From Mycobacterium paraense (GTDB lineage Bacteria > Actinomycetota > Actinomycetes > Mycobacteriales > Mycobacteriaceae), in NCBI RefSeq assembly GCF_002101815.1, contig NZ_LQPM01000030.1:62001-126000 (forward strand): 64,000 nt of DNA, given 5' to 3'. Position 1 is the first letter of the stretch, and every line of letters starts with the position of its first letter. Positions 26,696 to 39,189 of this stretch are shown here, one piece after another. The notes beneath the pieces are model-generated. The model searched no databases. It was not told the DNA's origin and saw only the letters and a list, made by a program, of their open reading frames with translations. The translations under genes and the position numbers were made by a program.

Positions 26696-28329
26696 CCCTT
26701 GACCAACGCTCGCTCGAGGATCGGCGCGAGGTCCAGCCCGGCCGGCATGGTGCCGAACGCGCCGCCCCACCGGCCGTCCAGCCGGGTGGCCAGGAACGCC
26801 TCGGCGACGGCGGGGTGCCCGTGCCGCACCAGCAGCGAGCCCTGCAGCGCCAGGCAGATGTCCTCGGCGACCTTGCGGGCGCGGTATTCGATGCCGTCCA
26901 GGTCGCCCAGGTCGTGGCGCAACCGCTCCACGTGCCGGCCCAGCCGGGAGTCCTGGCCGGCGCTGGGGCCCAGCTCCGCGAACAGCACCTCGACGCATTC
27001 GGGTCGAGTCGCCATGGCGCGCAACGTATCCAGCGCGCCGACGTTGCCCGAGCCCTCCCAGATGCCCATCAACGGCGCCTCGCGGAACAGCCGCGGCATC
27101 CCGGAGTCCTCGACGTAGCCGTTGCCGCCCAGGCATTCCAGCGCTTCGGCGGCGTGCGGGGTGGCGCGCTTGCACACCCAGTACTTGCTGGCAGCCAGGC
27201 CGATCCGGCGCAGCAGCGCCTCGGTCTGGTCACCCCTGATCGCCTTGTCGGTGGCGCCGGCCATCCGCATCGCCACGATCGTCGCGGCCTCGGCCTCCAC
27301 GGCCAGGTCCGCGAGCACGTTGCGCATCAGTGGCTGGTCGATCAGGTACGCGCCGAACGCCTTTCGGTGCTGGGCGTGATGGATGGCGCGGGTGAGCCCG
27401 GTGCGCATGCTGGTCGCGCTGCCCAGCGTGCAGTCCAGCCGGGTGAGGTTGACCATCTCGATGATGGTCGGCACGCCCCGGCCCTCCTCGCCCACCAACC
27501 AGGCGATGGCGCCGTCGTACTCGACCTCGCTGGAGGCGTTGGCGTGGTTGCCGAGCTTGTCCTTGAGCCGCTGCAGGAACATCCGGTTGCGGGTGCCGTC
27601 GGGCAGCACCCGCGGCAGCAGGAAGCAGGACAGCCCGCCGGGCGCCTGCGCCAGCACCAAGAAGATGTCGCACATCGGCGCCGAGGTGAACCACTTGTGG
27701 CCGGTCAGGCTGTAGGTGCCGTCGGCGTTGGGGGTCGCCTGGGTGGTGCCGACGCGCACGTCGGAGCCGCCCTGCTTCTCGGTCATCGACATGCCGGCGG
27801 TGATGCCGGCCTTGGTGGTGGCCAGCTTCAGCTCGGGGTCGTACTCGCGACTGGTCAGCAGCGGCTCGTACACCGCGGCCAGTTCCGGGTTGAAGCGCAG
27901 CGCCGGGACGACGGCGTACGTCATCGAGATCGGGCAGGTGTGCCCGGGCTCGACGTTCCAGACCGACATCTTGGCGGCGCGCACCACGTGCGCGCCCGGT
28001 CGGCCGTCGGCCCACGGGGCGGCGTGGACGCCGTGGGCGATCGCCGCGCGCATCAGCTCGTGGTAGGCCGGGTCGTACTCCACCTCGTCGACGCGGTGCC
28101 CGTATTGGTCGTGGGTGTGCAGCACGGGCCGGTTGCGGTCGGCGAGCTCGCCCCAGCGCTGGGCCTCCCGGGTGCCCGCCAGGGCCCCGAGCTCGGTCAC
28201 CTCTTCGGAGCCCCACTGCCCGCCCTCGCGGACCAGGGCCTCGACGAGCACGGCGGACGTCGCGGGGTTGTGGTTTTCCAGGGGCGGGACCTGGTTGGTG
28301 ACGACATGGGTGTCTGGCATGCCACTCAT
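26692..28329 (-). CDS. fadE8: acyl-CoA dehydrogenase FadE8 (AidB-like)
   Basis: About 545 residues (542 if ATG 28320 is used, the length known for M. tuberculosis). FAD acyl-CoA dehydrogenase with EKQGGSDVRVGTT and GHKWFTSAPMCD in the middle domain, and ALECLGGNGYVEDSGMPRL plus IWEGSGNVGALDTLR near 440-470. That C-terminal box resembles the AidB branch rather than classical beta-oxidation enzymes. It heads a fadE8-echA4-paaX-echA5 transcript. A GGGAAAA site precedes ATG 28329. Confidence 0.93.
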   Translation of the reverse strand: MSGMPDTHVVTNQVPPLENHNPATSAVLVEALVREGGQWGSEEVTELGALAGTREAQRWGELADRNRPVLHTHDQYGHRVDEVEYDPAYHELMRAAIAHGVHAAPWADGRPGAHVVRAAKMSVWNVEPGHTCPISMTYAVVPALRFNPELAAVYEPLLTSREYDPELKLATTKAGITAGMSMTEKQGGSDVRVGTTQATPNADGTYSLTGHKWFTSAPMCDIFLVLAQAPGGLSCFLLPRVLPDGTRNRMFLQRLKDKLGNHANASSEVEYDGAIAWLVGEEGRGVPTIIEMVNLTRLDCTLGSATSMRTGLTRAIHHAQHRKAFGAYLIDQPLMRNVLADLAVEAEAATIVAMRMAGATDKAIRGDQTEALLRRIGLAASKYWVCKRATPHAAEALECLGGNGYVEDSGMPRLFREAPLMGIWEGSGNVGALDTLRAMATRPECVEVLFAELGPSAGQDSRLGRHVERLRHDLGDLDGIEYRARKVAEDICLALQGSLLVRHGHPAVAEAFLATRLDGRWGGAFGTMPAGLDLAPILERALVKG

Positions 28330-28367
28330 GTTACATTTTCCCGACAGTCGCACAAGACCTGTAATGG

Positions 28368-29204
28368 TCAGCGGGAGTGGGCCGCGAAGAATTGCCACAG
28401 GGCCTGGCTCGCGAACGGCGGCCACTCGTGCCCGCCCCCGGCGATGGTGACGAGCACGACGCTGCGGCCCTGGGAGCAGCCGGCCGTCGACGTGGTCACC
28501 GGGCCGCTGGTGGTGACGGCCGGCGTACCGCACTGATCGACGTTGCGCCAGAACGCGTTCACGTCGGGCACCGACGGGCCGTTGATGACGCTGAAGCCTG
28601 GGCCGCCGCCGTACGGGACGAGCCGATCGGTGGTGCCGTGAATGTGCATGACCGACGTCGGATGCGGGGTCCGGCACGCGTTCAGCTGCGTGCCGGCGAC
28701 CGGGCCGATCGCGGCGAAGAGGCCGGTGGTGCACGCCAGCGTGAAGGCCATGATGGCGCCGTTGCTCATGCCGGTGGCGTAGACCCTGGCGGGATCCACG
28801 CCCAGGTTCTTGGCGACGTCGGCGACGGCCGCCTTGATGAAGCCGACGTCATCGACGCCGTCGCGTCCGGACCGCCCGCAGCAGGTTTCGCCGTCGACGT
28901 TCCAGGCCCGGCCGAGCCCGTCCGGGTAGGCGACGAGGAACTTGCCCGAATCGGCCAGACCGTCCCAGTGGTAGTCCCTTTCGACCTGCCGGCCGCTGCC
29001 GGAATAGCCGTGCATCACGACGACCAGCGGCGCCGACGGCGGCACGCCGACGGGCTTGTACAGCCGGTAGCTGCGCTCGAGGCCGCCGACCTGGATGTGG
29101 TGCAGGCTGGTCCCGGTCACGAACCCCGCCGGCGGATCGGACCACGACGAGCAGCCCGCGAGCACAAGAAGCACCCCGACGAGCGCCGCGAGCCGACCTG
29201 GCAT
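28368..29204 (-). CDS. lpqP: lipoprotein LpqP, PHB-depolymerase/feruloyl-esterase family
   Basis: 278 residues. A short signal peptide ends in LAGC (Cys18), giving a lipid anchor. The alpha/beta-hydrolase core shows VVVMHGYSGSG (oxyanion region), the nucleophile motif YATGMSNGAIMAF and the later HGTTDRLVPY and GGGHEWP (acid and His). It probably hydrolyses esters outside the cell. It lies 11 nt after the endonuclease IV gene. Confidence 0.92.
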   Translation of the reverse strand: MPGRLAALVGVLLVLAGCSSWSDPPAGFVTGTSLHHIQVGGLERSYRLYKPVGVPPSAPLVVVMHGYSGSGRQVERDYHWDGLADSGKFLVAYPDGLGRAWNVDGETCCGRSGRDGVDDVGFIKAAVADVAKNLGVDPARVYATGMSNGAIMAFTLACTTGLFAAIGPVAGTQLNACRTPHPTSVMHIHGTTDRLVPYGGGPGFSVINGPSVPDVNAFWRNVDQCGTPAVTTSGPVTTSTAGCSQGRSVVLVTIAGGGHEWPPFASQALWQFFAAHSR

Positions 29205-29215
29205 GGGCCGGGAGT

Positions 29216-29971
29216 TCAGCTGCCGGTCTTTTCCCGCAGGAACGCGATGTCGTCCTTGCGGCCCTCGTCGGCGGTTTCGCAGATGACGGGGGCGTCGGCG
29301 GCCTTGACGACCGCGGCCAGGAGCTCGGGATCGATCTGCCCGGTGCCGAAGTTGGCGTGCCGGTCGGCACCCGAACCCGCCGCGTCGCGCGAGTCGTTGC
29401 AGTGCACCAGGTCGATGCGGCCGGTCAGCGCCTTGATCCGGTCGACCGCGTCGATCAGCTCCTCACCCGCGGCCCACGCGTGGCAGGTGTCCAGGCAGAA
29501 GCCAATCCCCTTGTCCCCGATGCGATCCCACAGCCTGCCGATGGTGTCGAAATAGCGCGCCATCGCGTGGTCGCCGCCGGCGGTGTTCTCCAGGTACACC
29601 TGCACATCCGATTCCAGGTAGTCCAGCGCCTTGACCCAGCGCTCGAAACCGGCCTCCATGTCGTTGTCGTCGGCGTGACCGCCGTGCACGATCACCGCCG
29701 TCGCCTCGATCTCCGCCGCCGCGTCGCAGGTGTCCTGCAGGATCTTGCGCGACGGGATGCGGATGCGGTTGTTCGCCGAGGCCACGTTGATGAGGTACGG
29801 CGCGTGGACGTACAGCGGGATGCTGGACGCCTTGAGCGCCTCGGCGTCGTCGCGCGGCTTGGGCTTCTTCCAGCTCTGCGGGTTGCCGAGGAAGAACTGG
29901 ACCGCGTCGGCGCCGTCAGCCTGCGCGGCGGCCAAGGGGTCGTCGGAGTGGACGTGCGAACCGATGAGCAC
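29216..29971 (-). CDS. end: endonuclease IV (AP endonuclease, family 2)
   Basis: 251 residues. It cuts abasic sites in base-excision repair using zinc. Family landmarks: IGSHVHSDDPLAAA, VHAPYLINVASANN, IVHGGH, ENTAGGDHAMA, LDTCHAWAAG and HCNDSRD; the His/Glu/Asp residues here are the metal ligands. GTG 29971 is chosen because similarity starts there; the frame upstream is unconserved. It is encoded 97 nt after rpoC's terminator, on the same strand. Confidence 0.95.
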   Translation of the reverse strand: MLIGSHVHSDDPLAAAQADGADAVQFFLGNPQSWKKPKPRDDAEALKASSIPLYVHAPYLINVASANNRIRIPSRKILQDTCDAAAEIEATAVIVHGGHADDNDMEAGFERWVKALDYLESDVQVYLENTAGGDHAMARYFDTIGRLWDRIGDKGIGFCLDTCHAWAAGEELIDAVDRIKALTGRIDLVHCNDSRDAAGSGADRHANFGTGQIDPELLAAVVKAADAPVICETADEGRKDDIAFLREKTGS

Positions 29972-30056
29972 GGTGGCCAGTGTAATGCGGTGAGCAGACA
30001 CGGAATCGCACTGCGGGGGGCGTGATCGTGCGATTCCGCGTCTTCTCGCCATAAGA

Positions 30057-30087
30057 AAAGAGCCCCCGCACGAGGCGAGGGCTCTTT
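30057..30087 (-). terminator. intrinsic terminator after rpoC
   Basis: Arms 30057-30069 and 30075-30087 pair over 13 bp with one mismatch around a 5 nt loop. On the minus strand the right-hand side ends in TTTTC, giving a U-run. It lies 10 nt beyond the rpoC stop and separates the polymerase operon from the endonuclease gene. Confidence 0.88.
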
Positions 30088-30097
30088 CCCTGTCGAA

Positions 30098-33000
30098 CTA
30101 GCGGTAGTCGCTGTACCCGTAGTCGTCCAGCGGGACCGCGGCCCCGGTGGCCTGGCCGAAGTCCGGGCTGTAGTAGTGATCCTCGTAGGACGGGATCGTG
30201 TACGCCGCGGCGCGGGCCTCCTCGGTCGGCTGCACCTGGATGTTGCGGTACCGGTTGATGCCGGTACCCGCCGGGATCAGCTTTCCGATGATCACGTTCT
30301 CCTTCAGACCGTTGAGCTTGTCGCTGCGGCAGTTGATCGCCGCATCGGTCAGCACTCGCGTGGTCTCCTGGAACGACGCCGCGGACAGCCACGAGTCGGT
30401 GGCCAGCGACGCCTTCGTGATACCCATCAGCACCGGACGCCCGGCCGCCGGCTCGCCGCCCTCGGCCACCACCCGGCGGTTCTCCGCCTCGAACTCCGCG
30501 CGGTCGATCAGCGAGCCGGGCAGGAACTCCGTCGAGCCCGAGTCGATGATGGTGACGCGGCGCAGCATCTGGCGGACGATCACCTCGATGTGCTTGTCGT
30601 GGATCGACACACCCTGGGCCCGGTAGACCTCCTGGACCTCGCGGACCAGGTGGATCTGCACCTCGCGGGGGCCCTGCACGCGCAGCACCTCGTGCGGGTC
30701 GGCCGAGCCCTCCATCAGCTGCTGGCCCACCTCGACGTGGTCACCGTCCGACAGCACCCGCTCGGAGCCGTCCTCGTGCTTGAACACGCGAAGCCGCTGC
30801 CGCTTGGAGAGCTTGTCGTAGACGACTTCCTCGCCGCCGTCGTCGGGGACGATGGTGATCTTGTAGAACCGCTCACCGTCCTCCAGGCGCACCCGCCCGG
30901 TGACGTCGGCGATCGGCGCCTTACCGCGCGGCACCCGGGCCTCGAACAGCTCCTGGACCCGGGGCAGACCGCCGGTGATGTCCTCACCGACACCACCCTG
31001 GTGGAACGTCCGCATGGTCAGCTGCGTGCCGGGCTCACCGATGGACTGGGCCGCGACGATGCCGACGGCCTCGCCGATGTCGACCAGCTTGCCGGTGGCC
31101 ATCGAGCGCCCGTAGCAGGTGGCGCACACGCCGGTGCCGGTGGTGCAGGTCAGCACCGAACGCACCTTGACCGACGTGATGCCGGCCGCCAGCAGGGCGT
31201 CGATCTCCGGGTCACCCAGGTCCTCGCCGCGCGCGACGACGACGTTGCCCGCCTCGTCGACCGCGTCGGTGCCCAGAGTCCGCGCGTACGCCGAGGTTTC
31301 GATGTACGGGTCGCGGATCAGCGTGCCGTCCGGCTGGCGCTCGGCCAGCTCGACGACGATGCCGCGCTCGGTCTGGCAGTCGTGCTCGCGGACGATGACG
31401 TCCTGGCTCACGTCCACCAGACGGCGGGTCAGGTAACCCGAGTCTGCGGTGCGCAACGCGGTGTCCGCCAAGCCCTTTCGGGCGCCGTGGGTGTTGATGA
31501 AGTACTCCAGCACGGTCAGGCCCTCACGGAAGGACGACTTGACCGGACGCGGGATGAACTCACCCTTCGGGTTGGTCACCAGACCCTTCATGCCGGCCAG
31601 CGTTCGGGTCTGGGTGAAGTTACCCGTGGCGCCGGAGTCGACGATCGTGATGATGGGGTTGTCGGCGGGGTAGTGCTCCCGCAGCGCCTGACCCACCTCG
31701 TCGGTGGCTTCCTTCCAGATCTCGACCAGCGCCTCGTTGCGCTCGTCGTGGTTCAAAGCACCACGCTGGAACTGCTTTTCGACCTTGTCCGCGCGCTCCT
31801 CGTAGTGGTCGAGGATCTCCTTCTTACGCGGCGGCACCAACACGTCGGCCATCGAGACCGTGACACCGCTGCGGGTCGCCCAGTAGAAGCCGGCGTCCTT
31901 GAGCTTGTCGACGGTCTGCGCGACCACGATCATCGGGTAGCGCTCGGCCAGGTCGTTGATGATGGCCGCCTGCACCTTCTTGTGCATCTGCTTGTTCACG
32001 AACGGGTAGCCGACCGGCAGCAGCTCGTTGAACAGCACCCGGCCCAGCGTGGTCTCGGCCATCCAGGCATCCCCCGGCTGCCAGCCGTTGGCACCGAACA
32101 GCTCGGCCTCGATCTCGGCCGGCGGACGCAGCTGGGTCAGCCGCACCTTGATCTTGGCGCGCACCGACAGCAGCCCGCGGTCCGACGCCATGATCGCCTC
32201 GGCCGGCGAGGAGTACACGCCGACCTCCGGGGTGTCCTTGGCGGCCGGGGCGAACTCGCCCTTGTCGCGGTCGACCTCGGTGGTCAGGTAGTACAGGCCG
32301 GTCACCATGTCCAGACGCGGCATGGCCAGCGGGCGGCCGGATGCCGGCGACAGGATGTTGTTCGACGACAGCATCAGGATGCGGGCCTCGGCCTGCGCCT
32401 CCGCGGACAGCGGCAGGTGCACGGCCATCTGGTCACCGTCGAAGTCGGCGTTGAACGCCTCACACACCAACGGGTGCAGCTGAATCGCCTTGCCTTCCAC
32501 CAGCATCGGCTCGAAGGCCTGGATGCCCAGCCGGTGCAGGGTCGGCGCGCGGTTCAGCAGCACCGGGTGCTCGGCGATGACCTCCTCGAGCACGTCCCAC
32601 ACCTGGGGACGCTGACGCTCGACCATCCGCTTGGCGCTCTTGATGTTCTGCGCGTGGTTGAGGTCGACGAGCCGCTTCATCACGAACGGCTTGAACAGCT
32701 CCAGCGCCATCAGCTTGGGCAGGCCGCACTGGTGCAGCTTGAGCTGAGGGCCGACCACGATGACCGAACGGCCGGAGTAGTCGACGCGCTTACCGAGCAG
32801 GTTCTGGCGGAACCGGCCCTGCTTGCCCTTGAGCAGATCCGACAGCGACTTGAGCGGACGGTTGCCCGGCCCGGTGACCGGACGCCCGCGGCGGCCGTTG
32901 TCGAACAGCGCGTCCACCGACTCCTGCAGCATCCGCTTCTCGTTGTTGACGATGATCTCGGGGGCGCCGAGGTCGATCAGCCTCTTGAGCCGGTTGTTGC

Positions 33001-34048
33001 GGTTGATCACGCGGCGGTACAGGTCGTTGAGGTCGCTGGTCGCGAACCGGCCACCGTCGAGCTGGACCATCGGGCGCAGCTCCGGCGGGATGACCGGGAC
33101 GGCGTCGAGCACCATGCCCATCGGCGAGTTGCCCGACTGCTGGAAGGCGGCGACCACCTTCAGCCGCTTCAGGGCGCGAAGCTTCTTCTGGCCCTTGCCG
33201 CTTCGGATGACCTCGCGCAGCGAGTCGGCCTCGGCGTCGATGTCGAAGTTCTCGATCAGCTTCTGGATCGACTCCGCACCCATGGCGCCGGTGAAGTACT
33301 CGCCGTACCGGTCAACGATCTCGCGGTAGAGGTTCTCGTCGACGATCAGCTGCTTGGGGGCCAGCTTGGTGAAGGTGTTCCAGATGTCCTCCAGCCGGTC
33401 CAGCTCGCGCTGGGCGCGGTCGCGGATCTGGCGCATCTCGCGCTCGCCGCCGTCCCGAACCTTGCGCCGGGCATCGGCTTTGGCACCCTCGGCCTCCAGC
33501 TCGGCCAGGTCGGCCTCCAGCTTCTGCGCACGGGCCTCCAGCTCGGCGTCGCGCTGGTCCTCAACACCCTTGCGCTCCACCATCATTTCGGCCTCGAGCG
33601 TGGACAGCTCGTTGTGCCGCATCTCGTCGTCGACCGACGTGATGACGTACGCCGCGAAGTAGATGATCTTCTCGAGATCCTTCGGGGCGAGGTCGAGCAG
33701 GTACCCCAGCCGCGACGGCACACCCTTGAAGTACCAGATGTGCGTGACCGGGGCGGCCAGCTCGATGTGGCCCATCCGCTCACGGCGCACCTTGGCGCGG
33801 GTCACCTCGACGCCACAGCGCTCACAGATGATGCCCTTGAAGCGGACGCGCTTGTACTTGCCGCAGTAGCACTCCCAGTCGCGAGTAGGTCCGAAGATCT
33901 TCTCGCAGAACAGGCCGTCCTTCTCCGGCTTCAGCGTGCGGTAGTTGATCGTCTCCGGCTTCTTGACCTCGCCGTAAGACCATTGCCTGATGTCCTCCGC
34001 GGTGGCCAGACCGATGCGGAGTTCATCGAAGAAGTTGACGTCGAGCAC
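30098..34048 (-). CDS. rpoC: DNA-directed RNA polymerase subunit beta'
   Basis: 1316 residues, equal to the M. tuberculosis length I recall. An N-terminal zinc ribbon (CYCGKYKRVRFKGIICERCG, residues 60-79), the actinobacterial coiled insert (about 135-220), and the catalytic triad NADFDGDQ near 535. A second zinc site is CTTGTGVCATCYG near 970. The start is GTG 34048. It lies 35 nt after rpoB in the same operon. Confidence 0.99.
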   Translation of the reverse strand: MLDVNFFDELRIGLATAEDIRQWSYGEVKKPETINYRTLKPEKDGLFCEKIFGPTRDWECYCGKYKRVRFKGIICERCGVEVTRAKVRRERMGHIELAAPVTHIWYFKGVPSRLGYLLDLAPKDLEKIIYFAAYVITSVDDEMRHNELSTLEAEMMVERKGVEDQRDAELEARAQKLEADLAELEAEGAKADARRKVRDGGEREMRQIRDRAQRELDRLEDIWNTFTKLAPKQLIVDENLYREIVDRYGEYFTGAMGAESIQKLIENFDIDAEADSLREVIRSGKGQKKLRALKRLKVVAAFQQSGNSPMGMVLDAVPVIPPELRPMVQLDGGRFATSDLNDLYRRVINRNNRLKRLIDLGAPEIIVNNEKRMLQESVDALFDNGRRGRPVTGPGNRPLKSLSDLLKGKQGRFRQNLLGKRVDYSGRSVIVVGPQLKLHQCGLPKLMALELFKPFVMKRLVDLNHAQNIKSAKRMVERQRPQVWDVLEEVIAEHPVLLNRAPTLHRLGIQAFEPMLVEGKAIQLHPLVCEAFNADFDGDQMAVHLPLSAEAQAEARILMLSSNNILSPASGRPLAMPRLDMVTGLYYLTTEVDRDKGEFAPAAKDTPEVGVYSSPAEAIMASDRGLLSVRAKIKVRLTQLRPPAEIEAELFGANGWQPGDAWMAETTLGRVLFNELLPVGYPFVNKQMHKKVQAAIINDLAERYPMIVVAQTVDKLKDAGFYWATRSGVTVSMADVLVPPRKKEILDHYEERADKVEKQFQRGALNHDERNEALVEIWKEATDEVGQALREHYPADNPIITIVDSGATGNFTQTRTLAGMKGLVTNPKGEFIPRPVKSSFREGLTVLEYFINTHGARKGLADTALRTADSGYLTRRLVDVSQDVIVREHDCQTERGIVVELAERQPDGTLIRDPYIETSAYARTLGTDAVDEAGNVVVARGEDLGDPEIDALLAAGITSVKVRSVLTCTTGTGVCATCYGRSMATGKLVDIGEAVGIVAAQSIGEPGTQLTMRTFHQGGVGEDITGGLPRVQELFEARVPRGKAPIADVTGRVRLEDGERFYKITIVPDDGGEEVVYDKLSKRQRLRVFKHEDGSERVLSDGDHVEVGQQLMEGSADPHEVLRVQGPREVQIHLVREVQEVYRAQGVSIHDKHIEVIVRQMLRRVTIIDSGSTEFLPGSLIDRAEFEAENRRVVAEGGEPAAGRPVLMGITKASLATDSWLSAASFQETTRVLTDAAINCRSDKLNGLKENVIIGKLIPAGTGINRYRNIQVQPTEEARAAAYTIPSYEDHYYSPDFGQATGAAVPLDDYGYSDYR

Positions 34049-34083
34049 GTAACTCCCTTTCCCCTTGCGGGTTTAGTAACTAA

Positions 34084-37593
<3,510 letters not shown>

Positions 37594-38006
37594 GATGCAT
37601 CCTTCCAGCACCTCGTGCGACTCACGGGAACCGGGGACACCGGCTGCGTTCGCCGCATCAATTTTGTCGGTATGGCCGGCGAACGATCTGCCCAGATCTC
37701 ACGCGCACAACTAAATAGCTAAGCCGCGGGTGGGGGCTCAGGCTAAGACCACGATGTCAGGTGGCGGGTGAGGTGGGCAGGAAGTAGCCAGCGCAACGTC
37801 CAACAATAGCGCAGGCGCGCGCATTCCTCAACTACCCACAACAATCTGCCCAGGGACATCGGCGCTGGCAGGCAAATCGACTTTCCCGTAGGCACATGCT
37901 GCCCAACAGACTGACCCGTTTACGCCCTGTCGTCAAGAGGACGGAGCGGCAAGTTGCGCCAAGTTATCGCAAAATTTTCACCGGCCGCCGGGTCCGCCGC
38001 GCCCCG
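37594..38006 (-). promoter_or_regulatory. rpoB promoter and 5' leader region
   Basis: A 413 nt gap between mkl and rpoB. On the minus strand TTGAGG (37826-37831) and TATTGT (37803-37808) are spaced by 17 nt, a good SigA-type pair. Transcription would start near 37796, giving a leader of about 200 nt. The same TATTGT -10 box occurs before rplJ. Nothing else recognisable is seen; the mkl end has no clear hairpin. Confidence 0.6.
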
Positions 38007-39020
38007 CTAGGCGCCCCCGAACTCGTTGGCGCGGTACTTGTGGGTGCCCTCCAGGTCGTCGAGGATCGCCGCCTGAGCCTTCTTGGGCAGCGTGTGCAGA
38101 ATCTCGCGGACGCGGGCCTGACGCCGCGCGACGGCCTTGCGCTCCGGCATGCCCGGCGTCGCGACGATCTGCGGCGGCACGCCCTCGATCTCTTCGACGC
38201 CACCGGCGTGGTGGCCCGCGTCGAGCAGCGCCTGCTCCTCGGCCATGGTGGCCTCGTCCTTTTCCTCGGACATGCCGATGGGACCGATACGCCGGCCGTT
38301 GAGGAACTGCCGCACCACCGGCTCGTCGCTGGTGAGCAACACCTCGCGCGGGCCGAACATGACCAGCTTGCGGCGGAACAACATGCCCATGTTGTCCGGC
38401 ACCGTGCGGGCGATGTTGATGTTGTGCGTCACGATCAACACTGTGGCGTCGATCTGGGCGTTGATGTCGAGGATCAGCTGGCTCAGGTAGGCGGTACGAA
38501 CCGGGTCCAGACCCGAGTCCGGCTCGTCGCACAGGATGATCTGCGGGTCCATCACCAGCGCCCGGGCCAGGCTGGCGCGCTTGCGCATACCACCGGAGAT
38601 CTCACCGGGGAACTTCTTCTCATCCCCGCCCAGACCCACCAGGGAAAGCTTCTCCATGACGATGTCACGGATCTCGCTTTCCTTCTTCTTGGTGTGCTCG
38701 CGCAGCGGGAATGCCGCGTTGTCGAACAGGTTCATCGAGCCGAACAGCGCGCCGTCCTGGAACATCACGCCGAACAGCGTGCGGATCTCGTAGAGCTCCT
38801 TAGCCGAACATTCCAGGATGTCCGTGCCGTCGATCATGATCGAGCCGCGCTCCGGCCGCAGCAGACCAATCAGAGATTTCAGGAACACCGATTTGCCGGT
38901 ACCCGACGGCCCCAGCAGGACGCTGACCTCCCCGGCGGGGATATCCAACGACACGTCTTCCCAAATCCTCGAGGGACCGAAGGACTTGGTCAGTCCCCTC
39001 ACCTCGATAGCGACGCCCAT
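38007..39020 (-). CDS. mkl: ABC transporter ATP-binding protein Mkl (MceG)
   Basis: About 337 residues. The ABC ATPase has Walker A GPSGTGKS, signature ISGGMRKRASLARALV and Walker B IILCDEPDSGLDP. A C-terminal extension (residues 255-337, with EEKDEATMAEEQALLDAGHH) is typical of MceG, the ATPase that energises Mce lipid/cholesterol importers. ATG 39020 has GGAAGGA about 7 nt upstream; an in-frame GTG further upstream would add about 21 residues, closer to the M. tuberculosis annotation. The Mce permeases are elsewhere. Confidence 0.93.
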   Translation of the reverse strand: MGVAIEVRGLTKSFGPSRIWEDVSLDIPAGEVSVLLGPSGTGKSVFLKSLIGLLRPERGSIMIDGTDILECSAKELYEIRTLFGVMFQDGALFGSMNLFDNAAFPLREHTKKKESEIRDIVMEKLSLVGLGGDEKKFPGEISGGMRKRASLARALVMDPQIILCDEPDSGLDPVRTAYLSQLILDINAQIDATVLIVTHNINIARTVPDNMGMLFRRKLVMFGPREVLLTSDEPVVRQFLNGRRIGPIGMSEEKDEATMAEEQALLDAGHHAGGVEEIEGVPPQIVATPGMPERKAVARRQARVREILHTLPKKAQAAILDDLEGTHKYRANEFGGA

Positions 39021-39189
39021 GGGAGATCCTTCCGTCGACGCTTGTGCCCGCCACCTGCCCTTTTCTGTGGCATGAGTCACTGTAGCGCACGCCCGGTGGA
39101 CCGCATCAGGGTTGGACAGCACCGCCGGCAAAAATTGGCCGAGCTGAGATCGGAGCGCGCGTCGGCGCGACGCGTTATTGACGCGAGTG